The notes under the pieces: generated by a model
What the model was told of the DNA's origin: nothing
The model's database searches: none
The model's input: the letters and a program-made list of their open reading frames with translations, nothing else
Shown here: positions 17,187 through 25,400 of the stretch, one piece after another
Layout of the letters: each line of letters starts with the position of its first letter
Numbering within the stretch: position 1 is the first letter of the stretch
Assembly (NCBI RefSeq): GCF_030929555.1
Contig: NZ_JAVFVT010000005.1
Location: 62,001 to 126,000 of the forward strand
DNA length: 64,000 nucleotides
Direction of reading: 5' to 3'
DNA from: Paenibacillus sp. LHD-117
Lineage (GTDB): Bacteria > Bacillota > Bacilli > Paenibacillales > Paenibacillaceae
Translations under genes and position numbers: made by a program

Positions 17187-19418
17187 TTATTCCGGGAACA
17201 AAATGTCCAGGAAACCGGCGATCATCTTTGCCGTCTGCTCGCGCGTCGCCTGGCCATGCGGATCGAAGCTTACACCAATGCCGTTCGCGTTCGGCTTGCC
17301 GCTCAGAATGCCGGCTTGCTGCGCAGCGGCTACCGCTTCCTTCGCGTAATCGCCGATCGATGCCGCGTCGGTGAACGCGACGGCCTCGGCCAGCTTCGGC
17401 AGCTCGAATTCCATCGCCGCCGCGAACCGGACGATCATCGTCGCCATTTGCTCGCGGGTAATACCGGCTTTCGGCTGAAACTCGCCATTGCCCTTGCCTT
17501 GTACGATGCCGAGGGAAGCCGCCCACTCGACTGCCGCCGCGTAATAATCGGAAGGCTCCACGTCCGTGAAGCTCATCGCGTCGACGCCCGCTTCCAAATC
17601 CACGCCCGCAATGCGGGACAGCAACAGCGTGAAGTCCGCTCTGCTCATGCCTTTTTTCGGCTCGAAGTTACCGTCGCCCGTTCCTTGCAGCAGTCCTGCT
17701 TCGGCCATCGCCAGAATTTCCTGCTCGGCATAGCTGCCCTCGATGTCATTGAAAGATATGCCTTCTTCTAAGGCTTCCTCGACAATCTCGTAGATGCCGA
17801 CCTTGCCGCCGACCTCGAACGCTACCAGCAAGAGCGGGTTGCCCGTCGGGCTATCCGCCGCCGGAATGAACTCGATGCCTTCCGGACCCGTATCCGTGTC
17901 GAGGATGACTTCGCCTTCGGCATCCGCGAATTCGCGCGTATTGACGTAGCTTTCAAAAGCCGGCACCGTTGGATCCGTCACGTCGTACATCATAATGCCG
18001 CCGACGCGTTCCAAGCCGACGAACGCGAACGTTCTGTCGCCGATCATGCCCGTCTTGATCTCTTCCGGCTCAGGACCTTTCTTGCCGCTGCGGTCGTCGA
18101 ACCTCGCCTTGCTGTTGCTCGTATTGAAGAAATCCGGCACCGCAAGCGCCGTAATCTCTTCGAACTCGCTGCCGCTGTCGTAGACTTGCTCCATCGTCGA
18201 CGCGTCCCATACCGAGAAGGAACGGCCGCCGTACATGTAAATGCCGTCATTGCCTCTGTCCGTCATGACCTCGACGCCGTCGAAATCCTCGGTGTCTTGC
18301 AGGAACTTGTACGCTTCGGACGCTGGGTCGAGCGCACCCTTCAGTTCGCCGACTTCGCTCGCATTGACGCGATCCGGCCACTCCGTCGCGTCGCCTTCGT
18401 TGGCCGTCAGCAGGTACGTTTTGCCCCCGACTTCATAGGACGCGAGGCCGTCCGGCATGTACACGCCGTAGAACGGCACGTTCTCCAGGCTGAATTCGCC
18501 GTCCTTGCGAATGTCCAGCGCGTTCGCCGGATCATTGTAATCCTTCAGCCCCAGCGACTTCACGGAAGTCACTTCACCCTTCGCGATATCGACCGTCGCG
18601 ATCGCGTTGTTTTCTTGCAGCGTCACGTATGCCGTGCCGTTATCCGAGGACAAGGCGATGTATTCCGGCTCGAAGTCGAAGCTCGCGTCGGCTTTCGTCC
18701 CTTTGCCGTCGACGATTCCGTCCGCGTTCGCCTGGCCGCGAATATGAACGTCGTCCGCGATGACGGCCGGATTGTCGAAGTACGCCTGCGCGCTTTTGCC
18801 GTCCGTCGTATTCACGATCGTCACGCTGCCCTTCGGATCTTGGCCCTTCACGCCCGTGCGATGCTCCGCTTCATCGGCCGTCAGCACGTATTTGCCATCT
18901 TCCGTGACGATGATCATGTCCGGCTGGATGCCCGCCGCATATTCGCGAACCAGCTTGCCATCGTAGCTTAACGCCAAAATTTTGCCCGCTTTATGCGGAT
19001 CCGCTTCTTGCACCGCGACGTAAACCAGATCGTTCGCGTTGCTGATCGCGACGCTTGTCAGATCGCCGAACTTGAACCCGTTCGTCTCGGCCAGCTCTTT
19101 CACGAGCACCGTTCCGACCTTCTTCAGTTCGCCGTCCCCGGAGCCGAGCTCGACGATATCGAGGCTTGGCGGATTGCTGGAGCCGTTCACGAGATAGAAC
19201 TTGCCGTTCTCCTTATTGAACTTGACGATCTCGGCGACGCCGCCGTCTTCGTTATGCGTGCCGACGGAATACGATCCGATTTTGTTCATGGCGTAATAGG
19301 ACTGTAATCCGTCTGCCTCTGCGCCATCCGCAAAAACCGCGCTTCCTCCCCATACCGTGCCAAGTGCCAGTTGCGTTGCTATAACTGTAGACAAGACCCT
19401 TTTGCCAGCCGTCTTCAC
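17187..19418 (-). CDS. Choice-of-anchor I beta-propeller protein with three SLH domains
   Basis: 743-residue secreted cell-wall protein. A signal peptide (about 30 residues, ending near AVFADG) precedes a large propeller-like region of the 'choice-of-anchor I' type, starting SYYAMNKIGSYSVGTHNEDG. Three SLH modules at about residues 545-743 (SFNDIEGSYAEQEIL, SFTDVEPSDYYAAAV, AFTDAASIGDYAKEAV) would bind pyruvylated secondary wall polymer. The start is GTG at 19418 with a GGGAG site. Family function is not established; phosphatase-like annotations exist for relatives but I see no proof here. It is monocistronic with its own terminator. Confidence 0.85.
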   Translation of the reverse strand: MKTAGKRVLSTVIATQLALGTVWGGSAVFADGAEADGLQSYYAMNKIGSYSVGTHNEDGGVAEIVKFNKENGKFYLVNGSSNPPSLDIVELGSGDGELKKVGTVLVKELAETNGFKFGDLTSVAISNANDLVYVAVQEADPHKAGKILALSYDGKLVREYAAGIQPDMIIVTEDGKYVLTADEAEHRTGVKGQDPKGSVTIVNTTDGKSAQAYFDNPAVIADDVHIRGQANADGIVDGKGTKADASFDFEPEYIALSSDNGTAYVTLQENNAIATVDIAKGEVTSVKSLGLKDYNDPANALDIRKDGEFSLENVPFYGVYMPDGLASYEVGGKTYLLTANEGDATEWPDRVNASEVGELKGALDPASEAYKFLQDTEDFDGVEVMTDRGNDGIYMYGGRSFSVWDASTMEQVYDSGSEFEEITALAVPDFFNTSNSKARFDDRSGKKGPEPEEIKTGMIGDRTFAFVGLERVGGIMMYDVTDPTVPAFESYVNTREFADAEGEVILDTDTGPEGIEFIPAADSPTGNPLLLVAFEVGGKVGIYEIVEEALEEGISFNDIEGSYAEQEILAMAEAGLLQGTGDGNFEPKKGMSRADFTLLLSRIAGVDLEAGVDAMSFTDVEPSDYYAAAVEWAASLGIVQGKGNGEFQPKAGITREQMATMIVRFAAAMEFELPKLAEAVAFTDAASIGDYAKEAVAAAQQAGILSGKPNANGIGVSFDPHGQATREQTAKMIAGFLDILFPE

Positions 19419-19534
19419 CTGTCGTTCACTCCCATTCCTTGTAATAATTGAAGTGTATCGGGCGATTGTTTTGAGATTGTTAATATTTGGATTAATCTAT
19501 TGTAAAGGGCTTGTCCTTCGGCATGCTCGCGCCC

Positions 19535-19563
19535 TTGACTGCCTGCCGAATAACCGTTATGCT
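19535..19563 (+). promoter_or_regulatory. Sigma-A type promoter of trpS
   Basis: TTGACT (19535-19540), a 17-bp spacer, and TATGCT (19558-19563). Initiation near 19570 would give a leader of about 480 nt holding the T-box. Confidence 0.65.
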
Positions 19564-19621
19564 TAGGAACAATTACACCTAAAGTGTATGTTCAAAAGAC
19601 ATCCTATTCATATGGTTACAG

Positions 19622-20019
19622 CTATGAGGGGAAAGAGTACCTTGGCAGCGGATGCTCGCAGCGAGCCGGCGGTTGGTGGAAGGTCCGGCGCATACGCACT
19701 TAGGGAATGGATCCTCTCGCTTCAACCCGAACCCCGACGGGCAGTAGGCGTTGACGGCAGCTCCCCCCGTTATCCGAGGGAGACTTGAACGAAAGCTCGC
19801 AAGCGGCCACGCGCTGTTTTGCTCCAATTCTAAGCATTCATCGGTTTGGCATCTTCCATTTCGCTTAGAATTCTCGGAATGAAACTCGCCGCGCCATCAA
19901 TAGAAGGCGCTAGCCGTTTCACCTTGGTTCATGGCAAAGAGCGGCCATATCAGGCCGAATTCGGGTGGTATCGCGGAGTTCACGCTTCGTCCCTTTCATA
20001 GGGGGCGGAGCGTTTTTTT
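19622..20019 (+). ncRNA. T-box leader (tryptophan) upstream of trpS
   Basis: tRNA-sensing antitermination leader. Stem I opens with GGGGAAAGAGTACC (19628-19641, AGTA bulge). The distal loop region lies around GCGAGCCGGCGGTTGGTGG, followed by a specifier context GGGAATGGATCC in which TGG at 19708-19710 is the tryptophan codon. The T-box sequence GGGTGGTATCGCGG is at 19963-19976 (the common form reads GGTACCGCGG). The competing terminator has 12 paired positions, 19982-19993 with 20002-20013, and a T-run to 20019. Uncharged tRNA-Trp should pair with the specifier and the TGGT of the T-box to switch trpS on. Confidence 0.93.
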
Positions 20020-20051
20020 GTTCCAAAAATTAACGTAAAAGAGGGTTCCCC

Positions 20052-21041
20052 ATGTCCAACAAACGTTTCTTATCCGGCATCAAACCCAGCGGCGATTTGA
20101 ATATCGGCGGCTATATCGGCGCGCTGCGCCAATACGTAGCCATGCAGGAAGAAGGCGAATGTTATTTCTTCGTGCCCGATCTCCATGCCGTCACGGTTCC
20201 CCAAGATCCCAAGGAGCTGCGCGAGCGCTCCCGCCAAATCGCGGCGCTGTACGTCGCGGCCGGACTTGACCCGCACAAAAACGCGATCTTCATGCAGTCC
20301 CACGTATCCGCCCACGCGGAGCTCGGCTGGTTGATGGAGACGCAGGCGCACTTCGGCGAGCTGAGCCGCATGACGCAGTTCAAGGATAAGTCGGACGGCA
20401 AAGACACCGTCAGCTCCGCATTGTTCACGTATCCGGCGCTAATGGCCGCGGACATCCTGCTCTACCAAGCGACGCATGTACCGGTCGGCGACGACCAGAA
20501 GCAGCATCTCGAGCTGACACGCGACCTCGCGACCCGCTTCAACAACCGGTTCGGCGAGACGTTCAAGGTGCCCGAGCCGATGATCCAGGAGGTAGGCGCG
20601 CGCGTCATGGGCCTCGACGATCCGTCCAGCAAGATGAGCAAAAGCAATCCGAACCAAAGCAGCTATATCCTGCTGCTCGACGATCCTGCCGTCATTCGGA
20701 AGAAGTTCTCCCGCGCCGTGACCGACTCCGACATGAGCGTGCGGTACGATTGGGACGCGAAGCCTGCCGTCAGCAACCTGATCGAAATCTATTCCGTCTT
20801 CGCGGACGTTTCCATTCCGGATGTCGAGAAGCGGTTCGAAGGGCAAGGTTACGGCACGTTCAAGAAAGAGCTGGCCGAGGTCGTCGTCGCGAAGCTTGAG
20901 CCGATCCAGCAGAAGTACGCCGAGCTCGTCCACTCCGAAGAGCTGGACCGCATGCTGAAGGACGGAGCGAACCGCGCCGCGGAAGTCGCGAACCGGACGC
21001 TGAGCGCCGCGAAGCAGGCGATGGGTTTCCTGACGCTCTAA
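20052..21041 (+). CDS. trpS: Tryptophanyl-tRNA synthetase
   Basis: 329-residue class Ic synthetase that charges tRNA-Trp. The HIGH-equivalent region is KPSGDLNIGGYIGA (residues 11-24), where many TrpRS enzymes have GN before Y and this one has GG; the KMSKS motif is intact at 194-198. Length is normal. The upstream T-box with a TGG specifier confirms identity and regulation by tryptophan limitation. A bidirectional terminator follows at 21099-21140. It is a single-gene transcript. Confidence 0.97.
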   Translation: MSNKRFLSGIKPSGDLNIGGYIGALRQYVAMQEEGECYFFVPDLHAVTVPQDPKELRERSRQIAALYVAAGLDPHKNAIFMQSHVSAHAELGWLMETQAHFGELSRMTQFKDKSDGKDTVSSALFTYPALMAADILLYQATHVPVGDDQKQHLELTRDLATRFNNRFGETFKVPEPMIQEVGARVMGLDDPSSKMSKSNPNQSSYILLLDDPAVIRKKFSRAVTDSDMSVRYDWDAKPAVSNLIEIYSVFADVSIPDVEKRFEGQGYGTFKKELAEVVVAKLEPIQQKYAELVHSEELDRMLKDGANRAAEVANRTLSAAKQAMGFLTL

Positions 21042-21098
21042 GCTCCAAGAGCCGCCGGCATATGCAGCCATTGCTCGCCGCGAATTTACGATTACAAA

Positions 21099-21140
21099 AA
21101 AAGGGTTCGGACACCGGATATTCCGGCACCGAACCCTTTT
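21099..21140. terminator. Bidirectional terminator between trpS and the MBL hydrolase gene
   Basis: Perfect 12-bp arms AAAAGGGTTCGG and CCGAACCCTTTT with an inner ACCGG/CCGG hairpin; A-tract on the left and T-tract on the right let it serve both convergent genes. Confidence 0.9.
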
Positions 21141-21144
21141 CTCT

Positions 21145-22257
21145 TCATCCTTCTCGTTCCCACCATCTCCGATTGGGGTAAACGCCGCCGGCGAGCGGAA
21201 CGCTTTCGCCGATCATCGGCGTCGTCACGCGAACGCCCCTCCGCTCCGCTTCCTTGGTCACTCGAATGGCCGGATCGTCCCAATCGTGCAGCGCCAATGT
21301 GAAGCCGCCCCAATGGATCGGCAGCAGAAGCTCGCCCTTCACGTCCTCATGGGCTTGTACCGTCTGCTCCGGCAGCATGTGGATCGCCGCCCACTTCTCA
21401 TCGTACTGCCCGCATTCCATCATCGTCAGGTCGAACGGGCCGAACCGTTCTCCGATCTCCCGAAAGTGAGGTCCGTAGCCGCTATCTCCGCAGAAGAAAA
21501 CATTCGCTTCGCTGCCGCGAATGGCCCAAGAGCACCACAACGTACTGTCCCTGTTAGAGCTGCCCCTGCCCGAGAAGTGGCGGGCCGGCGCGCATGCAAG
21601 CTTCAGTCCGCCAGCCTCCCTTTCCTCCCACCAGTCCAGTTCGGAAATGCTCGCTTCATCCACGCCCCAGCGCTTCAGGTGCGAGCCGACCCCGAGCGGG
21701 ACGAAAAAATGACCCACCTTCGACTTCATCGCCATAATCGAAGGATAATCCAAATGGTCGTAATGGTCATGCGAGATCAATACGTAGTCGATCTTCGGCA
21801 AATCGGCGAGCGCCATCGGCAGTTTGCCTCCGAACCGCTTGCCGCCGATCGCGGGGAACGGCGACGGCGCACTGCCGAACATCGGGTCGAACAGGATCGT
21901 TAAGCCGTCCAATTGCAGAAGCGCGGCGGAATGGCCGAACCAGATCGCTCTTGGTCCTCCCCCCTGCTTCAGATCCTCTCTTCCCAAGGAGACGACCGGC
22001 ATCGGAGATGACGGCTTCCGCTTGGGGCTCCCTTTCAGAAACTCCCATGCAACCGGGAGCATCTCCTTGAAGCTCGTGTTCATTTTCGTTTCTATGGGGT
22101 AACGGAACTTCCCTCCGTCATAATGCGGCAGCGAGCGGTACCGCTCACTGTCCCTCCGGGTCAGCCGTCCTCCAAACGCGGGAACGATGCGCTGCGCGAG
22201 AGGTACGGCTGCCGCGATCACAAGTATGATGCCGATAACGATCAATGCGACGAACAT
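21145..22257 (-). CDS. MBL-fold metallo-hydrolase, NAPE-PLD/UlaG-like, membrane-anchored
   Basis: 370-residue protein with one N-terminal transmembrane segment (about residues 3-22) and a metallo-beta-lactamase fold. The metal motif is SHDHYDHLDY at residues 162-171 (H163, H165, D167, H168). The flanking IDYVLISHDHYDHLD and WSWAIRG-type context resemble the NAPE-hydrolysing phospholipase D/UlaG group. It would act at the membrane surface; the substrate is unknown. It converges with trpS and ends inside the shared terminator region. Confidence 0.85.
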   Translation of the reverse strand: MFVALIVIGIILVIAAAVPLAQRIVPAFGGRLTRRDSERYRSLPHYDGGKFRYPIETKMNTSFKEMLPVAWEFLKGSPKRKPSSPMPVVSLGREDLKQGGGPRAIWFGHSAALLQLDGLTILFDPMFGSAPSPFPAIGGKRFGGKLPMALADLPKIDYVLISHDHYDHLDYPSIMAMKSKVGHFFVPLGVGSHLKRWGVDEASISELDWWEEREAGGLKLACAPARHFSGRGSSNRDSTLWCSWAIRGSEANVFFCGDSGYGPHFREIGERFGPFDLTMMECGQYDEKWAAIHMLPEQTVQAHEDVKGELLLPIHWGGFTLALHDWDDPAIRVTKEAERRGVRVTTPMIGESVPLAGGVYPNRRWWEREG

Positions 22258-22314
22258 GGATTTCCCTCCATCAATCTATTGCCACTATCGTAGCCATATC
22301 GCGAGGCAAAAGTA

Positions 22315-22343
22315 AAGCCCCCGATCCCAGTGATCGAGGGCTT
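22315..22343 (-). terminator. Terminator after the MerR/TipA-like gene
   Basis: Arms AAGCCCCCGATC and GATCGAGGGCTT (one mismatch) with a 5-nt loop; on the minus strand the hairpin is followed by TTTACTTTTG. It sits 29 bp past the stop at 22372. Confidence 0.82.
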
Positions 22344-22371
22344 GGCGATTGCCGCTTACGGTTGCGGGTGA

Positions 22372-23115
22372 TTAGCCTTGACGGCTGTCGGCGTAGATCG
22401 CCATGGCGTCGCGCATGAAAGCCGCGAGCCCTTCGCCGAATTGGTCGATGTTTTTCGTGAAACGTTCGTCATCGACGTACATTTGTCCAAGGCCTTTGAA
22501 CGCCTCGAGCGAATAGGAGCCCATCTTGTTCAGCAGCTCGAACCAGCCGCCGATCGCTTCCTGCGACGACTCCGAAGCCGGGTCGTCGTGCCGGACGGCC
22601 GCCAGCTTCTTGTACAGCTCGTTCACCTCGTCCTGGAACGCCCAGATTTGGCCGTTCTTCTTCATACTCTCTATCTTCGCGTTCGAATCGTCGACGGCTT
22701 TGTCGCCGAAGCGTTCTCTTGCTTCTTGCTCGTAAGGGTTATTGCCGAAGTCGAACCCTTTGAACTTCTCCTGATTGGTCATCGTAACCTCTCCTTTCGC
22801 GTGCCTAATCGTTTTCTCCACTGTCCGCAGCAGTTGGTCCAGATGGCTCCGCTTCTCCCGCAGCATCTCCCGATGCAGCCGAAGCGCCTCGAGCCGGTCG
22901 AACGAGGGGCTCGTGACGATGGTTTTTATTTTTTTCAAAGGAAACCCGAGTTCACGAAAAAATAAAATTTGCTGCAGAAGCTCTAAATTACGCTCCGAAT
23001 AATCGCGATACCCGGATTCCGTGACCTGGTCGGGAATAAGCAATCCGATTTCATCATAATGATGCAGTGTGCGCACACTGATCCCGACCAGATCTGCAAC
23101 TTCTTTTACCTTCAT
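22372..23115 (-). CDS. MerR-family regulator with TipAS domain (TipA/Mta-like)
   Basis: 247-residue activator. Residues 1-70 form the MerR winged helix (VKEVADLVGISVRTLHHYDE), then a coiled-coil dimer helix, then a TipAS-type drug-binding domain from about residue 120 (FKGFDFGNNPYEQEARERFG). B. subtilis Mta and Streptomyces TipAL share this layout and activate multidrug resistance after binding hydrophobic drugs or thiopeptides. Its promoter has the diagnostic 19-bp spacer, so it likely autoactivates. No efflux pump is adjacent, so targets lie elsewhere. Confidence 0.92.
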   Translation of the reverse strand: MKVKEVADLVGISVRTLHHYDEIGLLIPDQVTESGYRDYSERNLELLQQILFFRELGFPLKKIKTIVTSPSFDRLEALRLHREMLREKRSHLDQLLRTVEKTIRHAKGEVTMTNQEKFKGFDFGNNPYEQEARERFGDKAVDDSNAKIESMKKNGQIWAFQDEVNELYKKLAAVRHDDPASESSQEAIGGWFELLNKMGSYSLEAFKGLGQMYVDDERFTKNIDQFGEGLAAFMRDAMAIYADSRQG

Positions 23116-23141
23116 CGCGTTCTCGCCTCCTTCTTGATTTC

Positions 23142-23172
23142 ACTTTAAGGTATCACGTAACGTGAGAGTCAA
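23142..23172 (-). promoter_or_regulatory. MerR-type promoter with 19-bp spacer
   Basis: On the minus strand TTGACT (23172-23167) and TAAAGT (23147-23142) are 19 bp apart, with the dyad TCACGTTACGTGA in the spacer. An overlong spacer with central dyad is the classic architecture of MerR-family promoters, which the activator untwists. Confidence 0.85.
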
Positions 23173-23311
23173 TACCTTGCCTTCAACTTTTTTCTAATCC
23201 TATTCTAGCAAAAAGCGACGATTATCTAGCTCCATTAACCCATACCAACTAGATAATCCGCTTATACAATATACTAGCTTGAAAAATCGAAATAGACGGA
23301 GGGATTATGAT

Positions 23312-23902
<591 letters not shown>

Positions 23903-23991
23903 CAGTCGTCCATTGTTTCGGCTTGATAAGTACCTTCGTAAACGAAATGCACTTTTCCCGTTCTCTCCAGGAACATGAATCACCCCGCACG

Positions 23992-24042
23992 AAAGACGCT
24001 TCCTTACACTCGCGCGATGCGGCCGTTGGAAGCGTCTTTTTT
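23992..24042 (+). terminator. Terminator after the poly-Asp gene
   Basis: Perfect arms AAAGACGCTTCC (23992-24003) and GGAAGCGTCTTT (24028-24039) followed by T residues; about 90 bp past the stop codon. Confidence 0.88.
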
Positions 24043-24067
24043 CAAATTCTGAGAATTTATGCGCAAA

Positions 24068-24097
24068 GATGGCGTTGCAGCACGCTGCAACGCCATC
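24068..24097 (-). terminator. Hairpin after cotSA-like gene, probable terminator
   Basis: Perfect 14-bp arms GATGGCGTTGCAGC and GCTGCAACGCCATC with a 2-nt centre. The minus-strand T-tail is short (TTT), so termination strength is uncertain. Confidence 0.65.
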
Positions 24098-24128
24098 GGC
24101 CTACTCTATGATCAAACCGGATTATGCG

Positions 24129-25400
24129 TTATTCGGTCGTTTCGTCTTCCTTTAGATCCGTTCCAGCGGGCTGAGCCGGCACGGAGGATATCTCCACATC
24201 GCCCTGCGGTACCGCATGAAGCGCCACATCTTCCCGCGCGGCGACAGTGACCGGGGCCGGTAATCTGCCCCAAACCTCCAAAATTTGGCCTGCGACGTGG
24301 TTCCACGTAAAGTTCTCTTCGACGAGCTTGCGGCCTTGCAAGCCCATCTGTCTGGACCCGCTTACGTTCGATAACATCGTGTTAATTTGCGCAGCGTATT
24401 CCGATGGCTCCTCCGGATTTTGAATAATGATGCCGTTGTTGTTGCGAATAATTTCCGGATTGCCTCCTCTCGCGGTCGTAATGAGCGGCAGTCCCGCCGC
24501 CATCGCTTCGTAATGGACCCTGGCTAGCGGCTCCTCCCAGATCGAGGTACATACGAAGACGTCGGCCGCGCAGAACCACTTATGCACGTCGCTCGCCTGC
24601 ACGTAGCCCGTCGTCATGACCGGGATCGGCGACTTTTCGGCTATGGCGCGCAAGTAGGCGATATAATCGCTGATGCGGTTGTCGCTGTACCAAGCCGCTC
24701 CTACGATGACCAGCACGGCGTCGGAATGCTTCACCTGGGACATCGCGCGAACCAGCACATGCGGCCCTTTGTTCCGCGACAAGCGGCCAACGAACAGAAT
24801 TACTTTTTTGTTGTTCAATCCATGCTGGGAACGAATCTCTTCCCTGTCCCTGAGCGCGGATTGCGACATTTTCCATGGCGCGAACCGCCCAAGATCGACT
24901 CCGGAATAGATCGTTCGGATCTTCGGCTCCGCTTGCGGGTAATCCTTGCAGATCGCGGCTCCGATATAGTTGCTGATCGTAACGATCGTATCGACCCGCT
25001 TGATGACGGCGTCCCCTTCCTCCTTGGCCAGCTTGTGCGGGTTAAACATATCGTTGTGCATGCTCAGCACGATACGCGCGTTCGGCATCGCTTCCGCGAC
25101 GGGCAGCACCAGCCTCGGACGGTTGAAAATATGAATGACGTCGTAACGTTCCTTGCTCGCCGCCAGATAGGGCAACAGGTTGCTCATATAAATTTCGAGC
25201 ACCCCGGCCGACTCGAACCGCAAATACCGGACGCCGTTCAGCCGCTCGTCGCTCGGAAGCTGCGGATCGTCCCTGCCGATAATCGTAATCTGGTGGCGCG
25301 CTTTAAGCAGAGCGGTTACTCCTCCGATATAAGTTTGAATGGCGCCTCCCCTAATATTCGGAACCGGCAGCTTCTCCGTGCAGATCATCAAAATATTCAC
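24129..25400 (-). CDS. cotSA: Spore coat glycosyltransferase, family 4 (CotSA-like)
   Basis: 423-residue GT4 glycosyltransferase. The start ICTEKLPVPNIRGGAIQTYI closely resembles B. subtilis CotSA; the sugar-nucleotide region VCTSIWEEPLARVHYEAMAA near residue 280-300 and ARGGNPEII are typical GT4. The start is GTG at 25400 with AAGGAGGG upstream; it overlaps the 3' end of the CotS-like gene by 50 bp. Pairing with CotS suggests a role in coat assembly or glycosylation in the mother cell. The C-terminal 60 residues are acidic and low-complexity. Confidence 0.87.
   Translation of the reverse strand: MNILMICTEKLPVPNIRGGAIQTYIGGVTALLKARHQITIIGRDDPQLPSDERLNGVRYLRFESAGVLEIYMSNLLPYLAASKERYDVIHIFNRPRLVLPVAEAMPNARIVLSMHNDMFNPHKLAKEEGDAVIKRVDTIVTISNYIGAAICKDYPQAEPKIRTIYSGVDLGRFAPWKMSQSALRDREEIRSQHGLNNKKVILFVGRLSRNKGPHVLVRAMSQVKHSDAVLVIVGAAWYSDNRISDYIAYLRAIAEKSPIPVMTTGYVQASDVHKWFCAADVFVCTSIWEEPLARVHYEAMAAGLPLITTARGGNPEIIRNNNGIIIQNPEEPSEYAAQINTMLSNVSGSRQMGLQGRKLVEENFTWNHVAGQILEVWGRLPAPVTVAAREDVALHAVPQGDVEISSVPAQPAGTDLKEDETTE

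Noticed and set aside
19588-19827. Small ORFs within the trpS leader (66 and 82 codons)
   Set aside because: They lie inside the T-box structure; the RNA features explain the sequence.
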